A stretch of DNA of 64,000 bases from Kangiella shandongensis. GTDB taxonomy: Bacteria; Pseudomonadota; Gammaproteobacteria; Enterobacterales; Kangiellaceae. The position numbers and the translations under genes were made by a program. The notes below the pieces were generated by a model. That model was not told where the DNA came from. It worked only from the letters and a program-made list of their open reading frames with translations, and searched no databases. The stretch lies in assembly GCF_020005365.1 (NCBI RefSeq), contig NZ_JACNML010000005.1, forward strand, positions 214,761 to 278,760. The letters are read 5' to 3'. Positions 1 through 9,177 of this stretch are shown piece after piece (position 1 is the stretch's first letter; each line of letters starts with the position of its first letter).

Positions 1-518
1 CACAGCCGTGGATCAGATTTCGGTTCAAGTTGTGCAAAACGTTGCTTAAAGTAAAGGTTAAACAGTTTGGTAATTTTGCCAAAGCTTGAGCCTGCGGGAG
101 TGGAAAGACGGATAAAGGAAGAAAGCTTTTTATCAATAAGCTCAAGCGCTAAAGTACGGTTGGTTAACTCATCAGCTCGTAGCTGAAATACCTGCGGGAA
201 GGCCGATGGTTGGAAGCGAATCCCAATGTAACGGAAGGATAGAGCAAGGGGAAACTGAGCGAACTGCTGACTGAAACCCATAACAAAGCTTTGTTCAGGG
301 GCGAGTGCGTCAAAGAATATATCAATGCAGCCATCGGCAGCCACCTTGTAGTCGAATGGCTTTGTCAGTGGCGTCTTTGTGTCTAGTTGCCAGTAGCAAT
401 GTATGAACGGCTTTAAGGAAGCATCAGGTGTTAACTCGCGGTAAGCGATACCGTTATCTGCCTGCTTAATAGCGGGCTGTATCGGTTTGTAGAGTGTGCT
501 GATAACTTCCGAGTTCAT
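1..518 (-). CDS. AraC-family transcriptional regulator, N-terminal part (cut by window edge)
   Basis: An open frame runs leftward from an ATG at 518 and leaves the window without a stop, so only about 172 residues are visible. The start reads MNSEVISTLYKP and is followed by a YRELTP...PFIHCYWQL stretch. That stretch is typical of the N-terminal sensory domain (DUF6597-like) of AraC regulators whose helix-turn-helix lies at the C-terminus. The DNA-binding part would be outside the window, so the assignment rests on the N-terminal domain alone. The ligand and target genes cannot be inferred. Confidence 0.7.
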   Translation of the reverse strand, partial: MNSEVISTLYKPIQPAIKQADNGIAYRELTPDASLKPFIHCYWQLDTKTPLTKPFDYKVAADGCIDIFFDALAPEQSFVMGFSQQFAQFPLALSFRYIGIRFQPSAFPQVFQLRADELTNRTLALELIDKKLSSFIRLSTPAGSSFGKITKLFNLYFKQRFAQLEPKSDPRL

Positions 519-579
519 AATGGTTGAATATAGCAAATTGGCTACTGGCTGACGAATGCATGAAAACTATCAACGGCAG

Positions 580-1209
580 TTAATGCTTATTATCCAGAGT
601 CCTACTTAAACTCGCTCCGAAATAAATCAGCCAACCGTAAATTAGGCTTTCTAAAATACGTTGATAGAGACCAGCTTGAGATAACTCAGGATTTAGGTTC
701 ACTAAGGCTAGAGTAGCAAAGATACCAATAGTCATACCGGTGGCTTTAAAGCTGGTTGTCTTAGTTAGTGGAGTTGCACCAGAGGCTATAACAAACATGG
801 CAAGAATGGCGCAGAAATAACCCGGTAAGGAAACAATGATATGTATATTGTGGGACAGTGTGGGTTCGTCGGCTTCACACTGAAAATCACAGGGGAAAAG
901 CGCAGTCAGACCAAGACTAAGCGCGTAGATGGTGATGAGTATTAACCCTGTCAGATTACTTTTGGTTTTTGGCATGACTTTAAAGCAGCAGTAAACAAAG
1001 CCGAGGATAAATAGTTCCGTTGGGATGAAGCCAAGGTAATTGACGTAGGGACCGTGAGGAGAGCCGGTAGCGCCTAGCTCGCTGATAAATTGTGAGATAT
1101 GACTATAGTCTGGATAAAAGTAACCGGCGATGATAGTAGTCGCTGCCAGCCACACGAAACTTAGAATCGGTAACGTGACTAAAAGTCGTTTATAAATCAT
1201 TACTGTCAT
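580..1209 (-). CDS. DUF998 family integral membrane protein
   Basis: A 209-residue, very hydrophobic protein with about six predicted membrane helices. The N-terminal helix is followed by DYSHISQFISELGATGSPHG, the usual signature of DUF998 proteins (a YSPISDYISELGA-type loop). A second conserved loop holds FPCDFQCE. The family's function is unknown. It lies 22 bp downstream of the DUF6869-like gene on the same strand and may be co-transcribed with it. It acts in the inner membrane. Confidence 0.75.
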   Translation of the reverse strand: MTVMIYKRLLVTLPILSFVWLAATTIIAGYFYPDYSHISQFISELGATGSPHGPYVNYLGFIPTELFILGFVYCCFKVMPKTKSNLTGLILITIYALSLGLTALFPCDFQCEADEPTLSHNIHIIVSLPGYFCAILAMFVIASGATPLTKTTSFKATGMTIGIFATLALVNLNPELSQAGLYQRILESLIYGWLIYFGASLSRTLDNKH

Positions 1210-1231
1210 CCTTGAGAGTTTAAACCTATTG

Positions 1232-1639
1232 TTAATCCCAGCCCGAACAATCCCAAACTTTTTTAACTCTGGCCCAGGTTTCGTCTGTCATACCATTCTG
1301 CCATACCCCACCTAATAAAAAAGCAAATTTAGGGTCTTTCCTGGCTTGCTTTTCAACCTTAGAAATAAATGCCTCATTATTAGTGGCTAAATAATCCTCA
1401 AGCGGGCCGGCTGCCAATACTGCAAGTACGGGCATTGGGGGATCTTTATAAAGAATAGCTAAAATGATGTCCCAAAGTTGTTCGGGTGCACGAATGGTAA
1501 GCGATAAAATTAAGTCATCAGCCCAGGCATAGGGTGATTGTTCTATAACATGAGAAAGGTCATCAATATGCTCATCAAATGGTTTTTCGTTGCCCTTAAT
1601 AAAGTCATGAGCGATGGTTTCTAATTCAATCTTTGTCAT
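1232..1639 (-). CDS. DUF6869-like small cytosolic protein
   Basis: A 135-residue soluble protein without signal peptide or membrane helix. The middle contains WADDLILSL and PEQLWDIILAIL, followed by LAAGPLEDYL and a C-terminal KDPKFAFLLGGVWQNG. This pattern, alternating acidic helices with AAGPLED and LGGVW, matches what is known of DUF6869, a family without assigned function. It begins 15 bp after aroE ends on the same strand, so it is probably the distal part of an nhaC-aroE transcript. Confidence 0.55.
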   Translation of the reverse strand: MTKIELETIAHDFIKGNEKPFDEHIDDLSHVIEQSPYAWADDLILSLTIRAPEQLWDIILAILYKDPPMPVLAVLAAGPLEDYLATNNEAFISKVEKQARKDPKFAFLLGGVWQNGMTDETWARVKKVWDCSGWD

Positions 1640-1654
1640 AAAATGAAGCTATTC

Positions 1655-2443
1655 TTATAGCTTGATAGTTGATGTATCAGGATATTGTCCCGTCCATAAA
1701 CCAAAGGATTCGGCGCCTTGTTCGATCAGCATGCCGAGGCCGTCAAACTGATGAGAGGTGTATTCCTTGGCGGCTTGTAAGAACTGGCCAGCTTTGTCGC
1801 CGTAGTTGAGGTCGTAGGCGATGGCGTCTGCTGCGAAGGTAACTTGCTGTAGGAACTTGTCGGCGTTAAAACTGACCGAATTGACAATCAGATCAACGGC
1901 AATGGCATTGTCATACAGTGTTATCTTGCCTAAGTGTGATAAGTCTTTCGCCAGCTGTTCAGCCTTACTTTGAGTTCGGTTAATCAGATAGACCTCAAAG
2001 CCGTCAAGCAATAAGGCTTGCGCGATACAACGAGCGACGCCACCCGCACCAAGCAGTACGGCTCGTTTATGCGCAAAGTCGATGTGGTGGTTTTTTTGTT
2101 TATGATAGAGATCGCGTAGAAACCCCATACCGTCAGTGCTGTCACCGAGAATGCCTTCAGGCGTGTAAACCAGGGTATTAACGCTGTTGGAGTCTTTGGC
2201 GCGATCGGTGATTAAATCGGCGTAGTCTAATGCATCCAGCTTGAAAGGTGCCGTAACGTTAAGGCCTTTTCCACTACTTTGGAAAAAATCGTTAAGCACT
2301 CGAGTAAAGCCTTTTTTACTGGGACAGTATTTTGAATACACAATATCAATACCGAGCTGCTTGGCAAATTGCCGGTGCAACTGTGGCGACATACTGTGTG
2401 AAATAGGGTTGCCAACGACCCCGTAGCGAAGTGGTTTACTCAT
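1655..2443 (-). CDS. aroE: Shikimate 5-dehydrogenase
   Basis: Catalyses NADPH-dependent reduction of 3-dehydroshikimate to shikimate in aromatic amino acid synthesis, in the cytosol. The 262-residue length is normal for AroE. The N-terminal substrate domain shows YGVVGNPISHSMSP (residues 7-20), which binds shikimate, and NVTAPFK (62-68), whose Lys is the catalytic base. The C-terminal Rossmann domain has LGAGGVARC near residue 132 and an NRT turn that reads the NADP phosphate. The C-terminus has GLGMLIEQGAESF. It lies 26 bp after the antiporter gene on the same strand. Confidence 0.95.
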   Translation of the reverse strand: MSKPLRYGVVGNPISHSMSPQLHRQFAKQLGIDIVYSKYCPSKKGFTRVLNDFFQSSGKGLNVTAPFKLDALDYADLITDRAKDSNSVNTLVYTPEGILGDSTDGMGFLRDLYHKQKNHHIDFAHKRAVLLGAGGVARCIAQALLLDGFEVYLINRTQSKAEQLAKDLSHLGKITLYDNAIAVDLIVNSVSFNADKFLQQVTFAADAIAYDLNYGDKAGQFLQAAKEYTSHQFDGLGMLIEQGAESFGLWTGQYPDTSTIKL

Positions 2444-2469
2444 AATCTGATGATGTCTATTAATTCTAT

Positions 2470-3825
2470 TTACTGCATTAGCCCAAAAATAATATACAGC
2501 ACGATGCTAATACCACCAGCTGTCAAAGCATATGGTAACTGTGTCTTCACATGATCCAGTAAATCACAACCTGCGGCCAATGATGAAATTACCGTGGTGT
2601 CTGAAATCGGTGAAGCATGGTCACCAAAGACAGCGCCGCCGAGTACAGCCCCCAATACCAGGCTGGGTGAAATCCCTAAGGCCAGGGCTAAAGGGACGGC
2701 GATAGGAATTAAAATTCCGAAGGTGCCCCAGGAGGTTCCGGTGGTAAAGGAGATAAAGCCAGCCAGCACAAAAATAAGAGCCGGTATTAACCATAACGGA
2801 ATAAAGTCACCCACCGCCTGCGCGACAAATGGTCCTGTCTCCAGATCGCCCATGGCCGACGATAGCGCAAAAGCGAGTAGAACCAAAGTAACCAAGGGTA
2901 ATAAGTTGCCAAGGCCTTTAAAGGATTCGGCCATGAGTTCCTTGGTCGGCTTCTTGGCGTCATAGCGCAGTAACAATAAAGCCAGCAGTGTGGATAAGAT
3001 GACTGACCATAGTACTGACTCGGAGCCTGAGCCCTGACGTAAGTCACCTTCACCGGTAATGTACATAAAGGCGAGAATACTGACGACCATAAAAATTAGC
3101 GGCAGCAGCATGTAACGTTTCTTGGTGGCTGGTGGTAGTGAGCGTTCGTTTTCCTGCGGCTCTATCTCACGCTCCATGCTTTTCATGGGGCCATGAACGT
3201 TAGTGCTGAGGACGGTGTAGAACACAATCAGGAGGGTGACGATGGCGTAGAAATTCAGGCCGATACTGCCCAGCATGACTGATGTCGGATCCTGGACACC
3301 GGTCTTTTCGACGTGACCCAGGATGGCGGCCCCCCAGCCATTGAGCAAGATTAATACGCTGATTGGGGCACAGGTCGAATCGATGATATAAGCCAGTCGC
3401 AGCCGACTCATTTTAAATTTGTCGAATAAGGCTTGCGACGACAGGCCGGCGGTTAAGACACTCATATTGGTGTCGATAAAGATAGAACTGCCGAGAATAG
3501 TAGGCAACAGACCAGCTTTGCGCTGGTTATTGACCAGACTGCGGTGGGTCAGCCAATTAACAAAAGCACTAACACCGCCGGAAATCTTGATCAGCTGGAT
3601 CAAGGCGCCAATCAAGAGGCTGAACATCAGTATTCGGGTGTTATAGGCGCTGGAAAAGACGCCGATAATACGTTCGACCGTATCGGTAAAAGCATAAACC
3701 GGTTTGCCACCAACCAGAATCAGCGAAGCGGTGAAAATAGCTAACAATAACGCGATGGTCACGTCACGTTTCCAGACGGCAAAAATAATCGCCACCACTG
3801 GGGGGAGTATGCTTAACCAGCTCAT
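2470..3825 (-). CDS. NhaC-type Na+/H+ antiporter
   Basis: A 451-residue inner-membrane protein with about eleven hydrophobic helices. The FIDTNMSVLTAG and FGDHASPISDTTVISS motifs are characteristic of the NhaC ion-transporter family, which exchanges sodium for protons; some relatives carry organic acids or amino acids. A charged cytosolic loop (MEREIEPQENERSLPPATKKR) splits the protein at about residue 220. It is divergent from yheV, with 51-105 bp between the two depending on the yheV start. The substrate cannot be fixed from sequence; sodium export would suit a marine bacterium. Confidence 0.82.
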   Translation of the reverse strand: MSWLSILPPVVAIIFAVWKRDVTIALLLAIFTASLILVGGKPVYAFTDTVERIIGVFSSAYNTRILMFSLLIGALIQLIKISGGVSAFVNWLTHRSLVNNQRKAGLLPTILGSSIFIDTNMSVLTAGLSSQALFDKFKMSRLRLAYIIDSTCAPISVLILLNGWGAAILGHVEKTGVQDPTSVMLGSIGLNFYAIVTLLIVFYTVLSTNVHGPMKSMEREIEPQENERSLPPATKKRYMLLPLIFMVVSILAFMYITGEGDLRQGSGSESVLWSVILSTLLALLLLRYDAKKPTKELMAESFKGLGNLLPLVTLVLLAFALSSAMGDLETGPFVAQAVGDFIPLWLIPALIFVLAGFISFTTGTSWGTFGILIPIAVPLALALGISPSLVLGAVLGGAVFGDHASPISDTTVISSLAAGCDLLDHVKTQLPYALTAGGISIVLYIIFGLMQ

Positions 3826-3930
3826 AGAGTTATTTTATTTATGTTAGACTAACGCTTAGAGCGATCGTCAGAGTTATTGTCAAAAAGTATGGTCGAAAAA
3901 GCACCTTATAGTAATCGGTCAACAAATTCA

Positions 3931-4149
3931 ATGAAGCAAAAATCGACACCAAAACGTTTTGTCGCGGGCGCTAAGTGCCCCAACTGTCAGCAGATGGACA
4001 CGATCGTCTGTTATTACGAAGACGAAGTCTTTGTGCGCGAGTGTGTGGAGTGTGACTTTGTAGAAAGGATTACCGATGAGTTGGCAGCAGAAGAAAAGCC
4101 GAAGGATGCTGTCACTCCGGCTCAGATTATCAAAATAAAAGAGCTTTAA
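3931..4149 (+). CDS. yheV: YheV-like small zinc-ribbon protein
   Basis: A small protein of 72 residues from the ATG at 3931. The core KRFVAGAKCPNCQQMD...VRECVECDF carries two CxxC knuckles, as in the E. coli YheV (DUF2387) zinc-ribbon family. The frame can be extended upstream to a TTG at 3877. I prefer 3931 because family members begin only a few residues before KRF, but no start has a strong Shine-Dalgarno sequence. Its stop overlaps the stop of convergent hemY by 4 bp. Its function is unknown; metal binding is inferred from the cysteines. Confidence 0.75.
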   Translation: MKQKSTPKRFVAGAKCPNCQQMDTIVCYYEDEVFVRECVECDFVERITDELAAEEKPKDAVTPAQIIKIKEL

Positions 4150-5378
4150 TCCTGCTCCGTTTCCGGCTCTAATTCGGGGAGTAACGCCTTATCCTGAGGT
4201 TGGATTAAGCTCACCAGTCCGCGCTCATACTCTTGTTGCTCCTGAATTGGATGCCCCAATGCAGCATAGGCCTGGCCGAGATAATAATGGGCTTCGGCAG
4301 TGGCTTTTTGCTGAATACTCTGTTCGAGGTAACTTTTGGCCTTACCCCACAATTGTGCCTGTAACGACAACTTGCCCAGAGTGGTGAGTAAAGTGGTATT
4401 GTGCGGTTTTCGTTTTAGCCAATTTTCTGCCGTGGCCAGAGTTCGTGCCGGTTCCTGACTTTTGATTGAACCGTATAGCTGTGCCAGCGGCTCCTGCCAT
4501 TCATGTTTCATGGCATCTTTGATGTGCAGTTCGAGCTGATCAAACTGCTGTTGCTCGGCCAGAACTTCTGCATAAACGAGTTGTAATTGAGGCTGGTTAC
4601 GAAGCGATTTCGACAGTTTTAACCAGGTATCGTTAACTGCCTGCAGTCCTTCACGTTGAGCCTGTAACTGTATAAATTCGGACCAGGCATTGATTTCAAT
4701 CTGGTCGATAGCCTGTGGCTGAAAAACGCGGTACTTACGTAACTTGGGTAATAGTTCAATGACCTGCTCCCAGTCACCCAATCGCGTGTATAGCTGATTC
4801 AGTAGTTTTAAAACGTAGGGATGATGCGGTGACATATTGCGCAAGTGGCTCAAGGTAGCGAGCGCCTGTTCGTACTGGCGATGCTGAATCTGTAGCTGTG
4901 CTTGAGTTAACCCGATGGCGATATGCGCATCCGGTTCGGCTTTGGCCGCGGCCTGCAAGTAACTATCACGATTTTTATCATCGTCCTGCTCCTGCGCTGC
5001 GCGAGCCGCCGCCAGATAGTTTATCAGTTTGGTATCACGAAACTTGGCGCCTTTAATCAGCAGACCTTCGGCCGTTTTCCAGTGACCTTCAGCCAAAGCA
5101 ATCATGCCGTCGATGGTCTGCTGTCTTGCTTTACGTAAGTTGCGATCACCGAACCAGCCTACGGTCAGGTTGCTGGTTTGGAAGATATAGCGGAGCAACA
5201 GCCATAACATCCACAGCGCCAGTAAAGCTAACAGCAGAAGGCCTATGGCGGCGTTATTTTTAAATTCTATGGCCGTCTGATCGAAGACAATATAGGTAGA
5301 GCCAGGAACATTACTGATTAGCGGACCAAGGATCAGTCCACCAAACAGAGCGAGCAGGATGACCCATTTCAGTTTCAT
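4146..5378 (-). CDS. hemY: HemY-like inner-membrane TPR protein
   Basis: A 410-residue protein with two N-terminal membrane helices (about residues 5-25 and 40-65). After these comes the HemY N-terminal signature (DRNLRKARQQTIDGMIALAEGHW split by loops) and then a long row of TPR-like helices. Gammaproteobacterial HemY is encoded with hemX, hemD and hemC, and is thought to scaffold late protoporphyrin steps; its exact biochemical role is unsettled. Its start overlaps the hemX stop by 4 bp, which indicates translational coupling. The acidic tail ends ELEPETEQD. Confidence 0.9.
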   Translation of the reverse strand: MKLKWVILLALFGGLILGPLISNVPGSTYIVFDQTAIEFKNNAAIGLLLLALLALWMLWLLLRYIFQTSNLTVGWFGDRNLRKARQQTIDGMIALAEGHWKTAEGLLIKGAKFRDTKLINYLAAARAAQEQDDDKNRDSYLQAAAKAEPDAHIAIGLTQAQLQIQHRQYEQALATLSHLRNMSPHHPYVLKLLNQLYTRLGDWEQVIELLPKLRKYRVFQPQAIDQIEINAWSEFIQLQAQREGLQAVNDTWLKLSKSLRNQPQLQLVYAEVLAEQQQFDQLELHIKDAMKHEWQEPLAQLYGSIKSQEPARTLATAENWLKRKPHNTTLLTTLGKLSLQAQLWGKAKSYLEQSIQQKATAEAHYYLGQAYAALGHPIQEQQEYERGLVSLIQPQDKALLPELEPETEQD

Positions 5379-6646
5379 GTTGATGGCTCCTCTGCTGCTT
5401 GGGCTGGCTCTTCAGCAGACGCCTTATCTTCTGGCGTTTCCTGCTGCAACCAGCTATTAACCTTTTGCTGCGATAGTTCGCTGATTAGCTGGAACGAATC
5501 CAGAGATGCTGGCAAGTCCAGTTCGACCGATTCATTAAGCAGTTCGTCCAGCTGTTGCTGGAAAGCCGAAGTACTGGCAGGCTTTTGCTTAAAATAGTCG
5601 CTGACCCAACCTTTGACCTGTTCAAGGTTTGCTTGATATAGCGCCTGATTATTTTGCAGGGCGGCCAGTTGTGCCGTTTGTAGATTTAAAGCGATATTCT
5701 CACGTAACAGATGAGCTTTCTGCGGGCTGATAAAAGGCCGTACCGACTCTTCAAAGTGGTGTACGGTGTAGTACTTGCTGGCGGCTTCCGTTACCGAGTT
5801 TTTGAAGTGCTGCCAGCTGGAGATATCAGTAGTGGCATCTGACTCGGAAGTTTGTTCTGGCTTTGAATCGAGTTGGACACTGGCGAGTTCAAGCTGGTTA
5901 ATGTCATCTTTTAATGTCTCTAGCGCTATGGCAATACCTTCAATATCGAGATTACCGCTGCCACGAATGGCATTGATATCGCTGCTGATGGCCTGACGCA
6001 GCGTGGTGTAGGAGCCGTTGTTAAGCTCGGCAATCAGATCATCGGCTGCTTTCAGCAACGCAATGATAGATGCGGCATCATTGGTGAAGTTGAGTTTATG
6101 CGAGGCTTCACGTAGCAGGTATTCGGCTTCGTTAAATAGCCAGTCCTGTTGTTTATCGGAAGTTTGTGCCTGAATTTTGCGTTGTGTAGTGTGCAGCTGC
6201 TGCTGTAACTGTTCAATGCGGACCTGGCTTTGCGACAGGGCATTGTTCATCTTTTCCAGCTCTTGTGACTGTTGCTGCAATGAGCGATCCAGATGTTGTT
6301 GTTGCTTCTCTAACTGCGATTGCAGTTGGTCGACCTGATCGGCTTTTTGGCTGTTAGTCTGGTACTGCTGCCACTTTTGCCAGCCGAAATAAATAGCGTA
6401 GGCTATGGCTGCCAGTACGATAAGAAGGACGAACCACTTTATTGCCTTAACACCACCGTTGGAGTTATCGGACTGACTTGCCTGTGGCTGAGATGACTCA
6501 CCCTCTGGTTCTTCGCTTTCAAATGCCGAGTCGGCGGCCGCTTCGTCAAAATCGACCTGTGTCTCCGGTTTGCTGGAGTCTGACTGACCGTTATCCTCTT
6601 TTGAGGCGTCAGTGGATGTGATCTCTTTATCCTTTTCGCTCATCAA
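5375..6646 (-). CDS. hemX: HemX-like membrane protein
   Basis: A 423-residue protein with three parts. An acidic, disordered Ser/Glu-rich cytosolic N-terminus covers about residues 1-65. One membrane helix follows (WFVLLIVLAAIAYAIYFGW, about 71-89). The rest is a Gln-rich coiled coil (about 95-165) and a helical periplasmic domain with QDWLFNEAEYLLREASHKL, the family signature. HemX was once called a uroporphyrinogen III methyltransferase, but this protein lacks the SAM-binding methylase motifs, so a structural role is more likely. It is the third gene of the hemCDXY operon, 40 bp after hemD. Confidence 0.9.
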   Translation of the reverse strand: MMSEKDKEITSTDASKEDNGQSDSSKPETQVDFDEAAADSAFESEEPEGESSQPQASQSDNSNGGVKAIKWFVLLIVLAAIAYAIYFGWQKWQQYQTNSQKADQVDQLQSQLEKQQQHLDRSLQQQSQELEKMNNALSQSQVRIEQLQQQLHTTQRKIQAQTSDKQQDWLFNEAEYLLREASHKLNFTNDAASIIALLKAADDLIAELNNGSYTTLRQAISSDINAIRGSGNLDIEGIAIALETLKDDINQLELASVQLDSKPEQTSESDATTDISSWQHFKNSVTEAASKYYTVHHFEESVRPFISPQKAHLLRENIALNLQTAQLAALQNNQALYQANLEQVKGWVSDYFKQKPASTSAFQQQLDELLNESVELDLPASLDSFQLISELSQQKVNSWLQQETPEDKASAEEPAQAAEEPST

Positions 6647-6686
6647 TGATGTCTCTCATCTGTTAACTATAGCCTTCATTATGGCG

Positions 6687-7430
6687 CTAAGTTACGTCAT
6701 TTCGCCACAAAATGCAGGTTTTTATTAGTTCGGAATTTGCTGCACTGTTCGCAGTATAACAATTTGTGTAGCCCAGTTGTCGAGCTTTATTGCAGATCCG
6801 CTCGCTGCCGGCAATGATTGTGGGCAGTATAGAGCTTGGTTGTGCTTTCAATTGCTTATCGGCAAGCTCCAATAATTGGCCACTGGTTACAACGACGGCA
6901 CTCTGCTCAGTCAATGATGGTAGGCGTAAATCGGTTTCCACGCGCCGATAAACCGGTAAAATGTGTAACGTCTCGTCGGTAAAGAATTGCTGTAGCAGCT
7001 GACGCCCCTGATTGCCACGAATCAGGCAGGTGGGTTGTTGCTCCAGTCGCTGCTGCTGGATGAGCTGAATCATACCTTCACTATCGGGCGTGGCCGGTAT
7101 CATCGCTTTAAAGCCAAACGATTGAAGCGCCTGCGCTGTGGCAGGCCCCACTGCGATGAGGCGCTTGCTCTGGCTTGCGGTTTGTAGTGTCTCCAGCTGC
7201 TCTGGTTTTAGGCTATTGAAGCAAAAGTTAACCGCCTGACGACTGACAAAGATCCAGGTATCGCAACCAGTCAGCAATTCAATACGTTGTTGGTCGCTAT
7301 AGGAGTCATCAGCTTTAAAGTCAATTAAAGGGCTGTGTACAGCAGTAAAGTCGTTACTTTCAAGCTGTAGACACAGCTCATCGCCATAGGGCGATGGCCG
7401 TGTGACGATAACCTGTAATGGAGCCTTCAC
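6687..7430 (-). CDS. hemD: Uroporphyrinogen-III synthase
   Basis: Closes hydroxymethylbilane to uroporphyrinogen III, the branch point of heme and siroheme synthesis. The 247-residue protein begins with VIVTRPSPYGDELCLQLE, the N-terminal strand and helix typical of HemD. It contains FVSRQAVNF (the usual FTS-NAV segment), VGPATAQALQSFGF and a C-terminal IAGSERICNKARQLGY, all recognisable HemD landmarks despite the family's low conservation. It starts 3 bp after hemC, so the two are almost certainly co-translated. Confidence 0.92.
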   Translation of the reverse strand: MKAPLQVIVTRPSPYGDELCLQLESNDFTAVHSPLIDFKADDSYSDQQRIELLTGCDTWIFVSRQAVNFCFNSLKPEQLETLQTASQSKRLIAVGPATAQALQSFGFKAMIPATPDSEGMIQLIQQQRLEQQPTCLIRGNQGRQLLQQFFTDETLHILPVYRRVETDLRLPSLTEQSAVVVTSGQLLELADKQLKAQPSSILPTIIAGSERICNKARQLGYTNCYTANSAANSELIKTCILWRNDVT

Positions 7431-7433
7431 GGA

Positions 7434-8366
7434 CTAGGCTCCAGCCTCACCGAGTGCTGCAATCATTTCCTTGGCACCTTGCTCAAGTAAAGACTGTGCT
7501 ACTGTCTGACCGATGTTTTCTGCAGTTTCAACAGGACCGTCTGCCGAGGCTTCGATCATCTGGTTATCAATACCGCCGACTAAGGCGCGGAGCGACAGGA
7601 TGCCATCGGTCACCGTGGAGAAAGCAGCGATAGGGACGGAGCAGCTGGCTTGCAGGGTTTCGGTAATGACGCGTTCGGCTTTGACCCGCTGCGCGGTTTC
7701 GTCGTCCTGCAATGGGGCGAGCAGGGCATCCAGTTCCGCATCATCGCTACGAGCTTCGATTCCGACCGCGCCCTGACCGGGAGCGGGCAGCAACTGCTCT
7801 GGCGCAAAGTGACTGGCGATACGCTCTGCCAGGCCGAGACGGATCAGACCGGCCGAGGCCAGAATAATAGCGTCGTACTGACCCATATCCAGTTTTGATA
7901 AACGGGTTCCAACGTTGCCTCGCAGATCGGTAATCTTCAGATCCGGGCGTAATGCCATGATCTGTACCTTACGGCGCAGGCTTGAGGTACCGACCGTTGC
8001 GCCCTGTGGTAAGTCTTCCAGAGAGCGATAATCGTTAGACACGAAGGCATCACTCGGATCTTCACGCTCACAAATAACTTTCAGTTCCAGACCATCTGGG
8101 AACCGGTAGGGCACATCCTTCATCGAGTGCACGGCGATATCGGCACGATCTTCCAGCATGGCCTGTTCCAGTTCTTTGACGAACAACCCCTTACCACCAA
8201 TTTTGCTCAGAGGCGTACCGAGAATTTTATCGCCTTTGGTGGTCATGGGAACCAGTTCAACACTTAAATCAGGGTGGAGCTGGTGCAGGCGCTGTTGAAT
8301 GAATTCGGCTTGCCATAACGCCAGGGGACTTTGGCGGGTGGCGATACGTAGGGTCGTTTTACTCAT
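7434..8366 (-). CDS. hemC: Porphobilinogen deaminase (hydroxymethylbilane synthase)
   Basis: Polymerises four porphobilinogens into hydroxymethylbilane. The 310-residue protein starts with [16 protein letters not shown]. It contains SMKDVP with catalytic Asp84, [10 protein letters not shown] (substrate-binding arginines), [12 protein letters not shown], and Cys242 in ASCSVP, to which the dipyrromethane cofactor is attached. First gene of hemCDXY. It lies about 90 bp downstream of the LytTR regulator on the same strand, the algR-hemC-hemD order also known from Pseudomonas. Confidence 0.97.
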   Translation of the reverse strand: MSKTTLRIATRQSPLALWQAEFIQQRLHQLHPDLSVELVPMTTKGDKILGTPLSKIGGKGLFVKELEQAMLEDRADIAVHSMKDVPYRFPDGLELKVICEREDPSDAFVSNDYRSLEDLPQGATVGTSSLRRKVQIMALRPDLKITDLRGNVGTRLSKLDMGQYDAIILASAGLIRLGLAERIASHFAPEQLLPAPGQGAVGIEARSDDAELDALLAPLQDDETAQRVKAERVITETLQASCSVPIAAFSTVTDGILSLRALVGGIDNQMIEASADGPVETAENIGQTVAQSLLEQGAKEMIAALGEAGA

Positions 8367-8458
8367 AAGGTACAGGTCGCTCTGGACAAGGGATTACTGT
8401 TAAATTTGGAGGCAAGTTTAGCATAAATGGTACGCCATTAGCTTCGGTTTTGCTGCTT

Positions 8459-9154
8459 TTAGTCGGTGCTGGATTGTAAAAACTGTCGTGCCTCCGCCTG
8501 ATGTCGTCGGCTGATAACCGGCCTGAAGTTGCTGTGACGGAGCAGGGCGACACACTGTCCATTATCCTGCTCGACACCATAAAAATACTGGCGGTTAACC
8601 AGCGTTGAGCGGTGGATGCGTAGAAAGATATTCGGATAACGTTGTTCCAGTTCTTTCAGGCTTTCGCTGCTGAGCAGGGTGTGATCCTGTAGGTGAATCT
8701 CGACGTACTTTTGGTCCGAATGCAGGCAGACGATGTTCTTCAATAACACCTGACGCACTGTTTCGCGCTCACGTACTGTAATAAAGGACTCATCCTGCTG
8801 AAAGTTCATGATCTTGCCCAAGGCTTTGTTTAAACGTTCTTTACGGATGGGTTTCAGTAGATAGTCGGTGGCATTGACGTCGAAGGCTTCCAGGGCATAC
8901 TGATCATAGGCGGTAGTGAAAATGATGTGCAGTTGCGGGTAATCCTGACTCAGCACGCGCGCCAGTTCGACACCGCCCATGACGGGCATGGAAATGTCGA
9001 GGAACGCGAGCTGTGGCTGTTGCTGCTGAATTTTACTCAAGGCTTCTTCGCCATTACTTGCTTCAGCGACAATGTCCACATTTGGGTAGTCTGCCAGCAG
9101 ACGGCGTATACGTTCTCGGGCAGGCTGTTCATCATCAACTATTATGGTTTTCAT
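8459..9154 (-). CDS. algR: LytTR-type response regulator (AlgR-like)
   Basis: A 231-residue two-component regulator. The receiver domain (about 1-118) has Asp7 and Asp8, the phosphoacceptor Asp53 in FLDISMP, and Lys in LLKPI. The C-terminal LytTR DNA-binding domain (about 125-228) contains ITVRERETVRQVLLKNIVCL-like strands and FLRIHRSTLVN, the family signature. It follows its kinase by 23 bp. The kinase-regulator-hemC order matches AlgZ-AlgR in Pseudomonas, which controls alginate and type IV pili. Its regulon in this organism is unknown. Confidence 0.88.
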   Translation of the reverse strand: MKTIIVDDEQPARERIRRLLADYPNVDIVAEASNGEEALSKIQQQQPQLAFLDISMPVMGGVELARVLSQDYPQLHIIFTTAYDQYALEAFDVNATDYLLKPIRKERLNKALGKIMNFQQDESFITVRERETVRQVLLKNIVCLHSDQKYVEIHLQDHTLLSSESLKELEQRYPNIFLRIHRSTLVNRQYFYGVEQDNGQCVALLRHSNFRPVISRRHQAEARQFLQSSTD

Positions 9155-9177
9155 AGCTCTATTTCTTATCGTCAGTC